From assembly GCA_013153335.1 (NCBI GenBank), contig JAADEP010000202.1, positions 1 to 10,528 on the forward strand: 10,528 nt of DNA. The letters are read 5' to 3'. Under the pieces are notes generated by a model. That model was not told the DNA's origin and did no database searches. It saw nothing but the letters and a program-made list of their open reading frames with translations. Both the position numbers and the translations under genes were made by a program. Below, in pieces: positions 1-6,701 of this stretch. The stretch comes from Chloroflexota bacterium. GTDB lineage: Bacteria > Chloroflexota > Anaerolineae > Anaerolineales > DRMV01. Position 1 is the stretch's first letter. Every line of letters starts with the position of its first letter.

Positions 1-228
1 GCGATTCTATGGGGTCTGCGCCTTCACCCCGATGATCGCCCCCCCTCGGTTGAAGCGTTCCTCGAGGCCTTGATGGGCCCCAGTGCTCGCGTCATCCCGC
101 CCATGAGCGCGCGGGCGTTTGAGCCCGTGCCAACGCCGAGCTTCCCGGCGACGCCGTGGGATGGCGTGCTGATCGCGTTGGTCGCGCTGGGCGCGGTGCT
201 CGCGCTCGGTCTGACCTTGTGGCACTAA
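1..228 (+). CDS. Ser/Thr protein kinase, C-terminal end (partial)
   Basis: Only the last 75 codons are in the window, read in frame 1 to a TAA at 226-228. The fragment opens with ...LRLHPDDRPPSVEAFLEAL (about residues 6-24), which matches the last helical segment (subdomain XI) of bacterial eukaryotic-type Ser/Thr kinases; the Arg of DDRP would be the invariant Arg that salt-bridges the APE-motif Glu. A Pro-rich linker follows, then one hydrophobic helix (about residues 55-73, GVLIALVALGAVLALGLTLW) and the stop. This implies a cytoplasmic kinase domain anchored at its C-terminus with almost nothing outside. The FHA gene 0.8 kb downstream supports the kinase call. The catalytic core lies outside the window, so activity cannot be judged. 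Confidence 0.7.
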   Translation, partial: AILWGLRLHPDDRPPSVEAFLEALMGPSARVIPPMSARAFEPVPTPSFPATPWDGVLIALVALGAVLALGLTLWH

Positions 229-248
229 CCCTACGTCATGCCCTTCGC

Positions 249-254
249 AGGAGG
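249..254 (+). promoter_or_regulatory. ribosome binding site of yggS-like gene
   Basis: A perfect AGGAGG lies 5 nt before the ATG at 260. It fixes that start over an ATG at 238, which is in another frame. The gap from the kinase stop is only 31 nt with no promoter seen, so the two genes are probably cotranscribed. Confidence 0.7.
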
Positions 255-259
255 CTTCG

Positions 260-1006
260 ATGCCCGCGACCTTGACGTCCATCGCCGAACGATATCACGC
301 GGTCCTGGAGCGCATCACCCGCGCGGCCCAACGCGCGGGCCGCGACCCGCGCGAGGTGCGCCTGGTGGTTGTGACCAAAGCCCAGCCCCTCGAACGCGTG
401 CAGGCCGTGCTCGAAGCGGGCGCGCGCGACTTGGGCGAAAACTACCCTGAAGAAGCTGTGCCCAAGATTCAGGCCTTGCGTCCGTCCTTCCCGGATGCCC
501 GGTGGCACATGATCGGGCATCTGCAACGCCGCAAAGCCCCTCTCGTTGTGGAACACTTCGCCATGATGCATTCCGTGGACCGGGTGCGCATTGCCGAGCG
601 CTTGGATCGCCTTTGCGCGGCGCGCGACCGCACCCTGCCCGTGCTACTCGAGTTCAACGTCGGCGGCGAAGCCAGCAAGTCGGGTTGGCCCGCCTGGGAC
701 GAAGCCCAATGGCCCACCTTGCTCCCTGAGATCGAGCGCGTGCTCGCGCTCCCGCGGCTTCAAGTGCAAGGCTTGATGACCGTTCCGCCCTGGCGCCCCG
801 ACCCTGAAGACGTGCGACCCTTCTTCCAGCGCTTGCGCCGCCTGCGCGATTTTCTGGCACGCGCGTTCCCGCGATCGTCTTGGGAACACCTTTCCATGGG
901 CATGAGTCACGACTTCGAAGTTGCGATTGAGGAAGGCGCGACGTTCGTTCGCATCGGCACCGCGATCCTCGGGCCGCGGCCCACGCCGGCCCCGGGCGCG
1001 CGTTGA
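260..1006 (+). CDS. yggS: YggS/PROSC-family PLP homeostasis protein
   Basis: A 248-residue fold-type III pyridoxal-phosphate-binding protein, close to the usual 220-240. The family buffers free PLP and affects amino/keto-acid balance; no enzymatic reaction is established. The PLP lysine is K40 in VVVTKAQP, at the end of the first barrel strand. Other family blocks are present in order: GENYPEEA, WHMIGHLQRRK, HSVDR, LEFNVGGEASKSGW, GLMTVPP, and LSMGMSHDF (211-219) followed by FVRIGTAILG, the phosphate-binding end. The last ten or so residues (PRPTPAPGAR) are a disordered tail. The gene sits between a kinase and an FHA gene; in many bacteria it is instead beside pilT, sepF or proC, so the placement looks like operon drift. 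The next gene starts 26 nt after the stop. Confidence 0.93.
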   Translation: MPATLTSIAERYHAVLERITRAAQRAGRDPREVRLVVVTKAQPLERVQAVLEAGARDLGENYPEEAVPKIQALRPSFPDARWHMIGHLQRRKAPLVVEHFAMMHSVDRVRIAERLDRLCAARDRTLPVLLEFNVGGEASKSGWPAWDEAQWPTLLPEIERVLALPRLQVQGLMTVPPWRPDPEDVRPFFQRLRRLRDFLARAFPRSSWEHLSMGMSHDFEVAIEEGATFVRIGTAILGPRPTPAPGAR

Positions 1007-1032
1007 CGATCCTTTTTGTTGGAGGTGTATCG

Positions 1033-1689
1033 ATGCCGTGGTATCTTCAGTTCGAGCATCCCCAGCTCTCCGATGAGCCTCGACCGTTGGAAGGCCCCGA
1101 AGTTCGCGTAGGGCGCAGTCAAGACAACGACATTGTCCTCCCGCTCCCTGAGGTTTCGCGCCATCACGCACGCCTGTTCCCCCAAGGGGATGGCTGGGCG
1201 ATCGAGGACCTTAATTCCACCAACGGCACGTGGGTCAACAGCACCCGCTTGCCCCCGCACAAGCCCCATCCCTTGCGACCCGGGGACCGCATCCTGTTCA
1301 GCTCTTACGTCATCGCCCGGGTTCTCAGCGATGAAGATGTCACGGCAACCCCCACCCGCGTCATCCCGACCGAGGATGCGGCTCAAACGGAGCTCGCGGC
1401 CGAGCCCCGGGGCACGGAGGACCTCACGGCGCTGGACCTCACCCGGGAGCCCGTATCGCCCGCCCCCGCGCCAGTCACGCCCCCGGTGCGGGAGCCCTCG
1501 GTCTCGGAACCCCAGGGCTGGGCGCCTGAGGCCGCCCCTTCCTTTTGGCAAACCCATTCCAAGGCGATTGCCGTGCTCGCCGCGGTGGTGGGCTTTTTGG
1601 TCGTCTTTGGGATGTTCTTATGGTGGGTGGACGCCAACTACCTTTGGTGCGATTTCTTCGGCTGGGTACCAATTTTTGTCTGCCCGTAG
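1033..1689 (+). CDS. FHA-domain protein with C-terminal membrane anchor
   Basis: 218 residues. I chose ATG 1033 because GGAGG at 1021-1025 lies 7 nt upstream; an in-frame TTG at 1003 overlaps the previous stop and has no ribosome site. The N-terminal FHA domain (about residues 5-98) has the full phosphothreonine-binding signature: VGRSQDNDIVL (26-36), VSRHHARL (41-48) and DLNSTNGTWVN (59-69). A low-complexity Thr/Pro/Glu linker follows (about 100-170), with Thr residues near 104-119 that could be kinase targets. One membrane helix spans about 178-199. The short tail after it is aromatic and holds two cysteines (C206, C217), and would face outward if the FHA domain is cytoplasmic. Role inferred: membrane-bound reader of phosphothreonine, possibly a partner or substrate of the kinase ending at 228. 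The exact pathway is unknown. Confidence 0.88.
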   Translation: MPWYLQFEHPQLSDEPRPLEGPEVRVGRSQDNDIVLPLPEVSRHHARLFPQGDGWAIEDLNSTNGTWVNSTRLPPHKPHPLRPGDRILFSSYVIARVLSDEDVTATPTRVIPTEDAAQTELAAEPRGTEDLTALDLTREPVSPAPAPVTPPVREPSVSEPQGWAPEAAPSFWQTHSKAIAVLAAVVGFLVVFGMFLWWVDANYLWCDFFGWVPIFVCP

Positions 1690-1692
1690 GGA

Positions 1693-1950
1693 GGCAGCCC
1701 CTTCAGGCGAGGAGGGTTGGAGGAGGATGGGCCGAACTTCAGCTGGGTTATGAAGCCCGTGAACCGGGAGACCCTGTCCCATCCGAGGATACACCTCCAA
1801 CCACGAGCTCGGTTTGACGACTTCCGGCCATACCCCGGGCCGAGGAGACCTGGCGGCGCAACCGGGGCCCAGGGTTCCGTCTTCCGGAACGCGCGGCATT
1901 TGGGCCAGCGGCAGGACAGTCCCCAGGCCAAGGCAGGCCTCGAGGGCTGA
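1693..1950 (+). ncRNA. candidate structured RNA or comEC leader, no known family
   Basis: The 272-nt gap between the FHA gene and comEC has no credible ORF but many perfect complementary segments. Outer closure: CAGCCC 1695-1700 with GGGCTG 1944-1949, and CGAGG 1708-1712 with CCTCG 1938-1942. First arm: GGTTGGAGG 1715-1723 with CCTCCAACC 1794-1802, then GGATGGG 1725-1731 with CCCATCC 1778-1784 (16 bp with one offset loop), capped by CCCG 1756-1759 with CGGG 1765-1768. Further arms: CTCGG 1808-1812 with CCGAG 1840-1844; GGCCC 1866-1870 with GGGCC 1902-1906, enclosing GTTCCG 1874-1879 with CGGAAC 1885-1890; AGGCC 1925-1929 with GGCCT 1936-1940, an alternative to the outer stem. The fold ends just before the comEC ribosome site (1950-1954), so it could be a leader as well as a free RNA. 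I did not find the conserved motifs of RNase P RNA, tmRNA or SRP RNA. Strand is assumed from the flanking genes. Confidence 0.45.
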
Positions 1951-1954
1951 GGAG
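1950..1954 (+). promoter_or_regulatory. ribosome binding site of comEC
   Basis: AGGAG lies 7 nt before the ATG at 1962. It touches the 3' side of the outer stem of the upstream fold (GGGCTG 1944-1949), so folding could affect its accessibility; that is inference. Confidence 0.55.
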
Positions 1955-1961
1955 CGCGGGC

Positions 1962-4304
1962 ATGACGTTGCTGATCCTTTCGTTAGCCTTCATCGTGGGC
2001 GTATTGGCCGGTCTGCGCTTGGGCGGCGCGGGGACGCTCTCGCTGGGGTTGGCCGTGGCCGCAGCGAGCCTGGGCCTGCTGCGGCCGCGATGGCGGCCTT
2101 CCTTCTGGCTGCTTCGGGTTTCGCCGTGGGCGGTGCTGGTCGCAGCCGCGTTGGGTATGGCCCGCGGCCAATTCGCCCGCGAGCTTCCCCTATCTGAAGC
2201 CCAATTGCGCGCGCTGGCCGAACAGGGCGCGTATGTGCGGGTTCGGGGCCGCATCGTACGGCCTCTGGGTCCGCAGGGCGACGAAATGCGGTTCATCCTT
2301 GAGGTCTCACGCGTAGCCTTGGCCCAAGAGCCATCCCATGCGGCCGAGCTCAAGGGCCGGGTCTTGGCCCGAGTGCCCTGGCTTTTGGCGCACGACTGGC
2401 GTTATGGCGATGAAGTCACCCTCGTGGGCCGGCTATGGGCCCCGCGCACATCCACATCCTACCGGGCATACCTGGCCCGTTACGGCGCGGTCGCCGTGCT
2501 TGACGCGGAAGAAGGGGGATGGATCCGGCGGGGGAGCATGCTCTCGCCTTGGGCGTGGATCTTCGCGCTGCGCGACCGGGCCTACGCGCTGGTGCGGAAG
2601 TATTGGCCTGCGCCGGAATCCGGTTTGTTCGCGGGCATCTTGCTCGGGTTGGAAGGCGACATCTCGCCCCAACTTTATGACGCGTTTCGCGAGACCGGGA
2701 CGGCCCACATCATCGTCATCAGCGGCTTCAACATCACCGTGATTGCGGGCTTGATGACCCGAGGTTTGGGCCGCTGGCTGGGTCGTCGGGTTGGAGCCCT
2801 GGTCGCGATCCTGGCCATCGCGCTTTACACCCTGCTGGTCGGTGCAGATGCCGCGGTGGTGCGGGCCGCGCTAATGGGCGGATCCGCGCTGATCGCCCAA
2901 CAGCTCGGGCGTCGCACCCATGGGTATACGACCTTGGCCTTTACCGCGGCGCTCATGGCCGGGGTGCAGCCATGGGTTTTGTTCGACATCGGATTCCAGC
3001 TTTCGTTCGCCGCGACGCTGGGCCTGCTCGTCTTTGCCGAACCCTTGACCCAGGGCGCCGCGGCCTGGCTGCAGCGTTATCTCGCCCCGCGGTGGGTGCG
3101 GGCCCTACTGCCCGGGTTGAGCGAGTTCTTCCTGCTAACCCTGGCCGCGCAAATCATGACCATCCCGTTGTCGGTGTATTACTTCCGCAAAGTCTCGCTA
3201 ATTGGCCTGCTCGCGAACCCGGTCGTCCTTCCCTTGCAAAGCCCGCTCATGGTGCTCGGTGGGTTGGCCCTGCTTGTAGGGTTGGTATGGGCTCCGGCCG
3301 GGCAGGTACTGGCCTGGCTCGCCTGGCCCTGGGCCGCGCTCACCATCCGCGCGGTCGAGGCCTTTGCCCAGGCCAGCGTGACCACTTTGACCCTGCCCCC
3401 ACCGCCTTGGTGGGCCATCGCGCTTTATTACGCCTTTCTGCTAGGGGGACGGGCCTTATGGCCGTACCTCAAGCCCATCTTGCAACCGGTGTTGCAACCT
3501 GGCCTGCTCGCGCTGGCGCTGTTCACCCTGGATATCGGCCTCTGGGGCCGTATCGCGAACCAGCCCGACGGTTTGCTGCACCTTTGGTTTTTGCCCTTGC
3601 CCGGAGAACAGGTTGTGCTCGCGCGCGGACCCCAAGGCGGGTGGGTCTTGGTGAACGGAGGCCGTGACGCGCTCGCGCTGGACCGCGCGTTGGCGCGTTG
3701 GCATGCTGGACCGGACTTCGCGTGGTGGATCGTGGCATCCAACCGGCAAGACGCGCTGCAAGCCCTGCCCCGGGCCCTCGATCGCTACACTCCGCAACGC
3801 GTGTGGTGGATTCCAACCGCGGGCCGCGACCCCGCATATCGCGCGCTGCGAGAAGCTCTGCAAGCTGAGGAGATCCTCGTCGTGCACGCACAGCCTGGCC
3901 AGCGTTTGCGCCAGGGCTCGTGGACCGTGACCCTGGTTCAACAAACCCCGCGCGGGGGTGTGCTCGACGTCGCGTTCGACCGGTTCCGCGCGCGCATGAT
4001 TTGGGCTTTTGACCCGCAAGCCCTGACCCCGACGGGCAGAGCGACCCTTTACCTCGTAGGGCACGCTGCGCTGCTCACGCCGGACCTGATTCGGGCAATC
4101 GCCGACGCGGAGCCTCGGTTGGTGGTGTTGGGCCCCGCGCCGCGAGCGGGATATGACCGAAGCAACCAGCTGCCAAAGCACTACTCGGGCCAGGTGTGGC
4201 GCCCAGCCACCATGGGCGTCTTGCACCTCTGGACCGACGGACAACGTTTAGGCCTGGCCACACGCCGTCCCTTCCTCCCCGCGTTGTTTCCGTCGGACCG
4301 CTGA
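1962..4304 (+). CDS. comEC: ComEC/Rec2-family DNA uptake channel, degenerate C-terminal domain
   Basis: A 780-residue polytopic membrane protein, normal ComEC length. In natural transformation ComEC carries one DNA strand across the cytoplasmic membrane. The N-terminus has membrane helices (about 1-65) and a soluble DUF4131-type domain with VRVRGRI. The competence core spans about 215-510, with FAGILLGLEGDIS, then HIIVISGFNI (249-258), GRRTHGYTTLAF and FDIGFQLSFAATLGLLVF, all hallmark blocks, among roughly ten hydrophobic helices. The C-terminal soluble part (about 530-780) sits where ComEC normally has its metallo-beta-lactamase-like nuclease domain. There the usual LID.G is VLVNGG (564-567 = VNGG) and the usual THPHADH is ASNRQDA (592-598), so the metal-binding His residues are gone. 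The channel may work, but this domain is probably not a metal-dependent nuclease. It is preceded by the folded gap and followed by a 57-nt promoter region. Confidence 0.93.
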   Translation: MTLLILSLAFIVGVLAGLRLGGAGTLSLGLAVAAASLGLLRPRWRPSFWLLRVSPWAVLVAAALGMARGQFARELPLSEAQLRALAEQGAYVRVRGRIVRPLGPQGDEMRFILEVSRVALAQEPSHAAELKGRVLARVPWLLAHDWRYGDEVTLVGRLWAPRTSTSYRAYLARYGAVAVLDAEEGGWIRRGSMLSPWAWIFALRDRAYALVRKYWPAPESGLFAGILLGLEGDISPQLYDAFRETGTAHIIVISGFNITVIAGLMTRGLGRWLGRRVGALVAILAIALYTLLVGADAAVVRAALMGGSALIAQQLGRRTHGYTTLAFTAALMAGVQPWVLFDIGFQLSFAATLGLLVFAEPLTQGAAAWLQRYLAPRWVRALLPGLSEFFLLTLAAQIMTIPLSVYYFRKVSLIGLLANPVVLPLQSPLMVLGGLALLVGLVWAPAGQVLAWLAWPWAALTIRAVEAFAQASVTTLTLPPPPWWAIALYYAFLLGGRALWPYLKPILQPVLQPGLLALALFTLDIGLWGRIANQPDGLLHLWFLPLPGEQVVLARGPQGGWVLVNGGRDALALDRALARWHAGPDFAWWIVASNRQDALQALPRALDRYTPQRVWWIPTAGRDPAYRALREALQAEEILVVHAQPGQRLRQGSWTVTLVQQTPRGGVLDVAFDRFRARMIWAFDPQALTPTGRATLYLVGHAALLTPDLIRAIADAEPRLVVLGPAPRAGYDRSNQLPKHYSGQVWRPATMGVLHLWTDGQRLGLATRRPFLPALFPSDR

Positions 4305-4327
4305 AGGGCCTTTTTCGGCATTGACCT

Positions 4328-4336
4328 TGGTACAAT
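4328..4336 (+). promoter_or_regulatory. extended -10 promoter of the cobalamin adenosyltransferase cluster
   Basis: TGGTACAAT carries an extended -10 (TGn) directly joined to TACAAT, five of six matches to the sigma-70 -10 consensus. No good -35 lies 16-18 nt upstream (4307-4314 is GGCCTTTT-like). The predicted transcription start is near 4343, giving a leader of about 19 nt that includes AGGAG at 4349-4353, 8 nt before the ATG. It stands out because the surrounding sequence is GC-rich. Confidence 0.6.
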
Positions 4337-4361
4337 ATGGACCAAACCAGGAGCGAAGGCC

Positions 4362-4952
4362 ATGAGCAAGCAGAGCGCGTTTTACACCGCTACAGGCGAC
4401 CAGGGTCTCACGGGCCTGCTGGGCAAGGAACGGGTGCCCAAAGACCATCCCCAACCCGAGGCGATTGGCACGCTCGACGAATTGAGCGCGGTGCTGGGCC
4501 TGGCCAAGGCCTTCAGCCGCACCGAACGCAGCCGCGCGCTGGCCGGGCAGATCCAGCAGCACTTGTACCAAATCATGGCCGAAGTTGCGGCCACGCCCGA
4601 GAACGCGGATCGGTTTCGCACCTTAGACGCGAGCCACGTCGCGTGGCTCGAAGAGCAGATCCACCAGCTGGAGGCCGACGTGCCGGCCCCGCGGGTCTTC
4701 ATTTTGCCGGGCGAAACCCAAGCTGGGGCGTTTTGGGCCCTCGCGCGTACGGTCGCTCGCCGGGCTGAGCGCCGCGTGGTGACCCTGCACCGGGAAGGCC
4801 GGGTGCAAAACCCCGCGCTGCTGGCCTACCTCAATCGCCTCTCGTCCTTGTGCTTCGTGCTGGAGCTGTGGGAAAACCAAGCCGCAGGCGCCGAAGCCGC
4901 GCGCGTCCAGCCTCTATCTGAGGGAAAGGCCCATGATCGGAACGTGGATTAA
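4362..4952 (+). CDS. cob(I)alamin adenosyltransferase, PduO type
   Basis: 196 residues, usual length for the PduO/MMAB family, which transfers the 5'-deoxyadenosyl group of ATP to cob(I)alamin to make adenosylcobalamin in the cytoplasm. The N-terminal ATP-binding block reads YTATGDQGLTGL (8-19), then ERVPKDHPQPEAIGTLDEL, matching the family's TGD-G-T and RVxK...AxGxxDEL pattern. The second half has FILPGE, RTVARRAER (129-137, the conserved RRAER helix) and YLNRLSSLCFVLE (from Y156), the usual C-terminal block. The start is fixed by AGGAG at 4349-4353 and the extended -10 promoter. The 3' end overlaps the next gene by 20 nt, indicating translational coupling. No other B12-synthesis gene or B12-dependent enzyme is in the window, so its beneficiary is unknown. 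Confidence 0.93.
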   Translation: MSKQSAFYTATGDQGLTGLLGKERVPKDHPQPEAIGTLDELSAVLGLAKAFSRTERSRALAGQIQQHLYQIMAEVAATPENADRFRTLDASHVAWLEEQIHQLEADVPAPRVFILPGETQAGAFWALARTVARRAERRVVTLHREGRVQNPALLAYLNRLSSLCFVLELWENQAAGAEAARVQPLSEGKAHDRNVD

Positions 4953-5634
4953 CGTCGGCACAGTGCTTCTCGGCGGCACACTGGGCCTCTTGTTTGGGGC
5001 GCGCTTGCCCGAACGCGCGCGGCAAACCGTCTTCTACGGTCTGGGCGTGTTCACCTTGCTGTTGGGCGTGCAGATGTTTGGGGACTCGGAAAATCCCATT
5101 CGTGTGCTGCTGGCCATTTTGTTCGGCGGGCTATTGGGCGAAGCTTTGCACATCGAAGAGGGATTGGCGAATTTGGGCGCGTGGTTCGAGCGGCGCTTCT
5201 CGCGCGGCGCGGCAGGCGAAGGCACCACGTCCTCGCGTTTTGTGCAAGGCTTTTTGGCCGCGTCGCTGCTGTTTTGCGTCGGACCCATGACCATTTTGGG
5301 CTCCATCCAAGATGGGCTGACAGGGGAATACCAAATCCTGGCCACCAAGGCGACCATGGACGGCTTCGCGGCCCTGGCCTTTGCCTCGACCATGGGCGTT
5401 GGGGTGCTCTTTTCGGTAGTGGTGATTCTGCTTTATCAAGGGGGATTGACCCTGCTCGCGGCGCAACTCCAAGGCGTATTCACCGACGCGATGCTGGCCG
5501 AGCTCAACGGCGCGGGCGGCGTGCTCCTGGTCGCGTTGGCCTTGAGCAGCCTGCTCGAGGTGCGCCGCATTCGCGTGGGGAATCTCCTCCCGGCATTGGT
5601 GATCGCGCCTTTGCTCGCGCGATGGTTCGGATGA
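4933..5634 (+). CDS. DUF554 family membrane protein (YdfK/YqgA-like)
   Basis: A 233-residue integral membrane protein of unknown function. The family blocks are clear: IGTWINVGTVLLGGTLGLLFG at the N-terminus, LLAILFGGLLGEALHIEE, then FVQGFLAASLLFCVGPM (103-119), LGSIQDGL, KATMDGFAALAFASTMGVGV and LLYQGG, ending in GNLLPALVIAPLL. I see about six to seven hydrophobic helices. The start ATG 4933 lies inside the previous gene, with GAGGG at 4920-4924 8 nt upstream. The next gene starts 13 nt after the stop. Members are sometimes annotated as possible transporters, but nothing here shows a substrate; the neighbours (adenosyltransferase, sugar permease) do not settle it. Confidence 0.92.
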   Translation: MIGTWINVGTVLLGGTLGLLFGARLPERARQTVFYGLGVFTLLLGVQMFGDSENPIRVLLAILFGGLLGEALHIEEGLANLGAWFERRFSRGAAGEGTTSSRFVQGFLAASLLFCVGPMTILGSIQDGLTGEYQILATKATMDGFAALAFASTMGVGVLFSVVVILLYQGGLTLLAAQLQGVFTDAMLAELNGAGGVLLVALALSSLLEVRRIRVGNLLPALVIAPLLARWFG

Positions 5635-5647
5635 CGGAGGTGCTCGC

Positions 5648-6523
5648 ATGAGCTCGTCCCAACCTCGGCGTGCGTCTCGGCGGTATCGCATCCAGCGCTG
5701 GGTTTTGCGCGCATTGGTGTATGGCGTGCTGATCATCGGGGCCATCATCGCGCTGTTGCCCTTCATGTGGATGGTCTCGGTTTCGCTCATGAGCCTGGGC
5801 GAGGCCATCGCGGGCAAGCTCATTCCAAGCCAGCTCCATTGGGAGAACTACGTTATCGCGTGGCGGGAAGGCAACTTTTCCGAGTATTTCTTCAACACCG
5901 TGCAAATCACCCTGATCACCCTGGCCGGCGAGCTCACGTTCAGCATCCTGGCCGCATATGCCTTCGCACGCATGCGCTTCCCGGGGCGTGACCTGCTCTT
6001 TGGCATTCTGTTGAGCACCATGATGGTTCCGGCCATGGTGTTGGTCATCCCCAACTTTTTGACCGTGACCTGGTTGGGCCGCGTGGGGCCCATCAAATGG
6101 GTAAACAACTGGCCTGCGCTCACCATTCCCTTCATGGGCAGCGTGTTCAGCATCTTTTTGCTGCGCCAGTTCTTCGCCCAAATCCCCGACGACCTGTTTG
6201 ACGCGGCCCAGATCGACGGCGCGAACCATTTGCAATTCCTTTGGTACGTGGTCTTGCCCCTATCCAAAGCGCCGATCTTGGTGATCACCGTGCTCTCGTT
6301 CATCGGCTCGTGGAACGCGCTGGCCTGGCCGCTTCTGGTGACCAACTCGCCCGAGTGGCGCCCCATCGCGGTGGGGCTGTATCAGTTCGTGGACGAAGCC
6401 GGGGCAGAGATGAACCTGCAGATGGCCGGCGCGGTGATCGCGGTCATCCCCATTCTCATCCTCTACTTCCTGACCCAAAAGCAATTCACCGAGAGCATCG
6501 CGCGCAGCGGCCTCAAGGGCTAA
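5648..6523 (+). CDS. carbohydrate ABC transporter permease, MalG type
   Basis: A 291-residue permease subunit of a CUT1-type sugar importer. It has a short basic N-terminus, a first helix at about 22-45 (LVYGVLIIGAIIALLPFMWM), NYVIAWREGNFSEYFFNTV, then AYAFARMRFPGRDLLF and four more helices. The cytoplasmic EAA loop that docks on the ATPase runs about 182-204: DLFDAAQIDG then VVLPL, with the invariant Gly (191) and Leu-Pro (203-204). The C-terminus SGLKG matches the family's usual GAVKG ending. GGAGG 5636-5640 lies 7 nt before the ATG. MalG genes normally follow malF and a binding-protein gene; here the upstream genes are DUF554 and the adenosyltransferase, and the downstream side is a 0.5 kb gene-free region, so its partners must be encoded elsewhere. 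Substrate cannot be read from the sequence. Confidence 0.93.
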   Translation: MSSSQPRRASRRYRIQRWVLRALVYGVLIIGAIIALLPFMWMVSVSLMSLGEAIAGKLIPSQLHWENYVIAWREGNFSEYFFNTVQITLITLAGELTFSILAAYAFARMRFPGRDLLFGILLSTMMVPAMVLVIPNFLTVTWLGRVGPIKWVNNWPALTIPFMGSVFSIFLLRQFFAQIPDDLFDAAQIDGANHLQFLWYVVLPLSKAPILVITVLSFIGSWNALAWPLLVTNSPEWRPIAVGLYQFVDEAGAEMNLQMAGAVIAVIPILILYFLTQKQFTESIARSGLKG

Positions 6524-6570
6524 GCCGGGCTCTTCGGCCCACGGCCCAAGTCTACGGGCGCAGGCAAATC

Positions 6571-6641
6571 TTGTAGCAGCCCATGCTGCGGGCGACGGAA
6601 TCCGCGCCTGACCCGCGGGCGGCGGAACCCGCCCGCTACAA
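6571..6641. repeat. palindromic intergenic repeat with TTGTAGC/GCTACAA ends
   Basis: A 71-bp element bounded by a perfect 7-bp inverted repeat, TTGTAGC (6571-6577) and GCTACAA (6635-6641). Inside are three successive small hairpins: GCAGC 6576-6580 with GCTGC 6585-6589, a weak one in 6588-6605, and GCGGGCGG 6615-6622 with CCGCCCGC 6629-6636. The last two are diverged direct copies of one 18-nt unit (6588-6605 and 6615-6632, two mismatches, 27-nt period). This looks like a REP/MITE-type dispersed element. Similar GGCGGAACCCGCC-TACAA elements are scattered in other GC-rich genomes in my recollection; copy number here cannot be seen. Confidence 0.6.
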
Positions 6642-6701
6642 ATTCACCACCTGCCGCAGGCCCGCACGTTGGGCTGAATAATTCGCCGCAATTTTATGCT
6701 A

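Noticed and set aside
1745..1802. Cobalamin riboswitch-like pieces (GAAGCCCGTGAACCGGG, TGTCCC, GAGGATACACC) in the FHA-comEC gap
   Set aside because: They echo the P3-P4 and B12-box parts, but the CCACTG loop, its partner loop and the GGGAAGG segment are missing, the 3' box mismatches, and comEC is not a usual B12 target. A covariance scan with RF00174 would settle it.
1717..1950. 77-codon plus-strand ORF in the FHA-comEC gap
   Set aside because: No ribosome site at a sensible distance, no recognisable motif, a composition like random GC-rich sequence, and it lies entirely inside the folded region.
4305..4320. T-run after comEC as an intrinsic terminator
   Set aside because: Only five T, with no stable stem directly before it; the run falls between the comEC stop and the next promoter.
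6669..6700. TTGGGC ... TATGCT as a promoter for the downstream fold
   Set aside because: Spacing is 20 nt and both boxes are poor, and the REP-like palindrome would lie in the leader.
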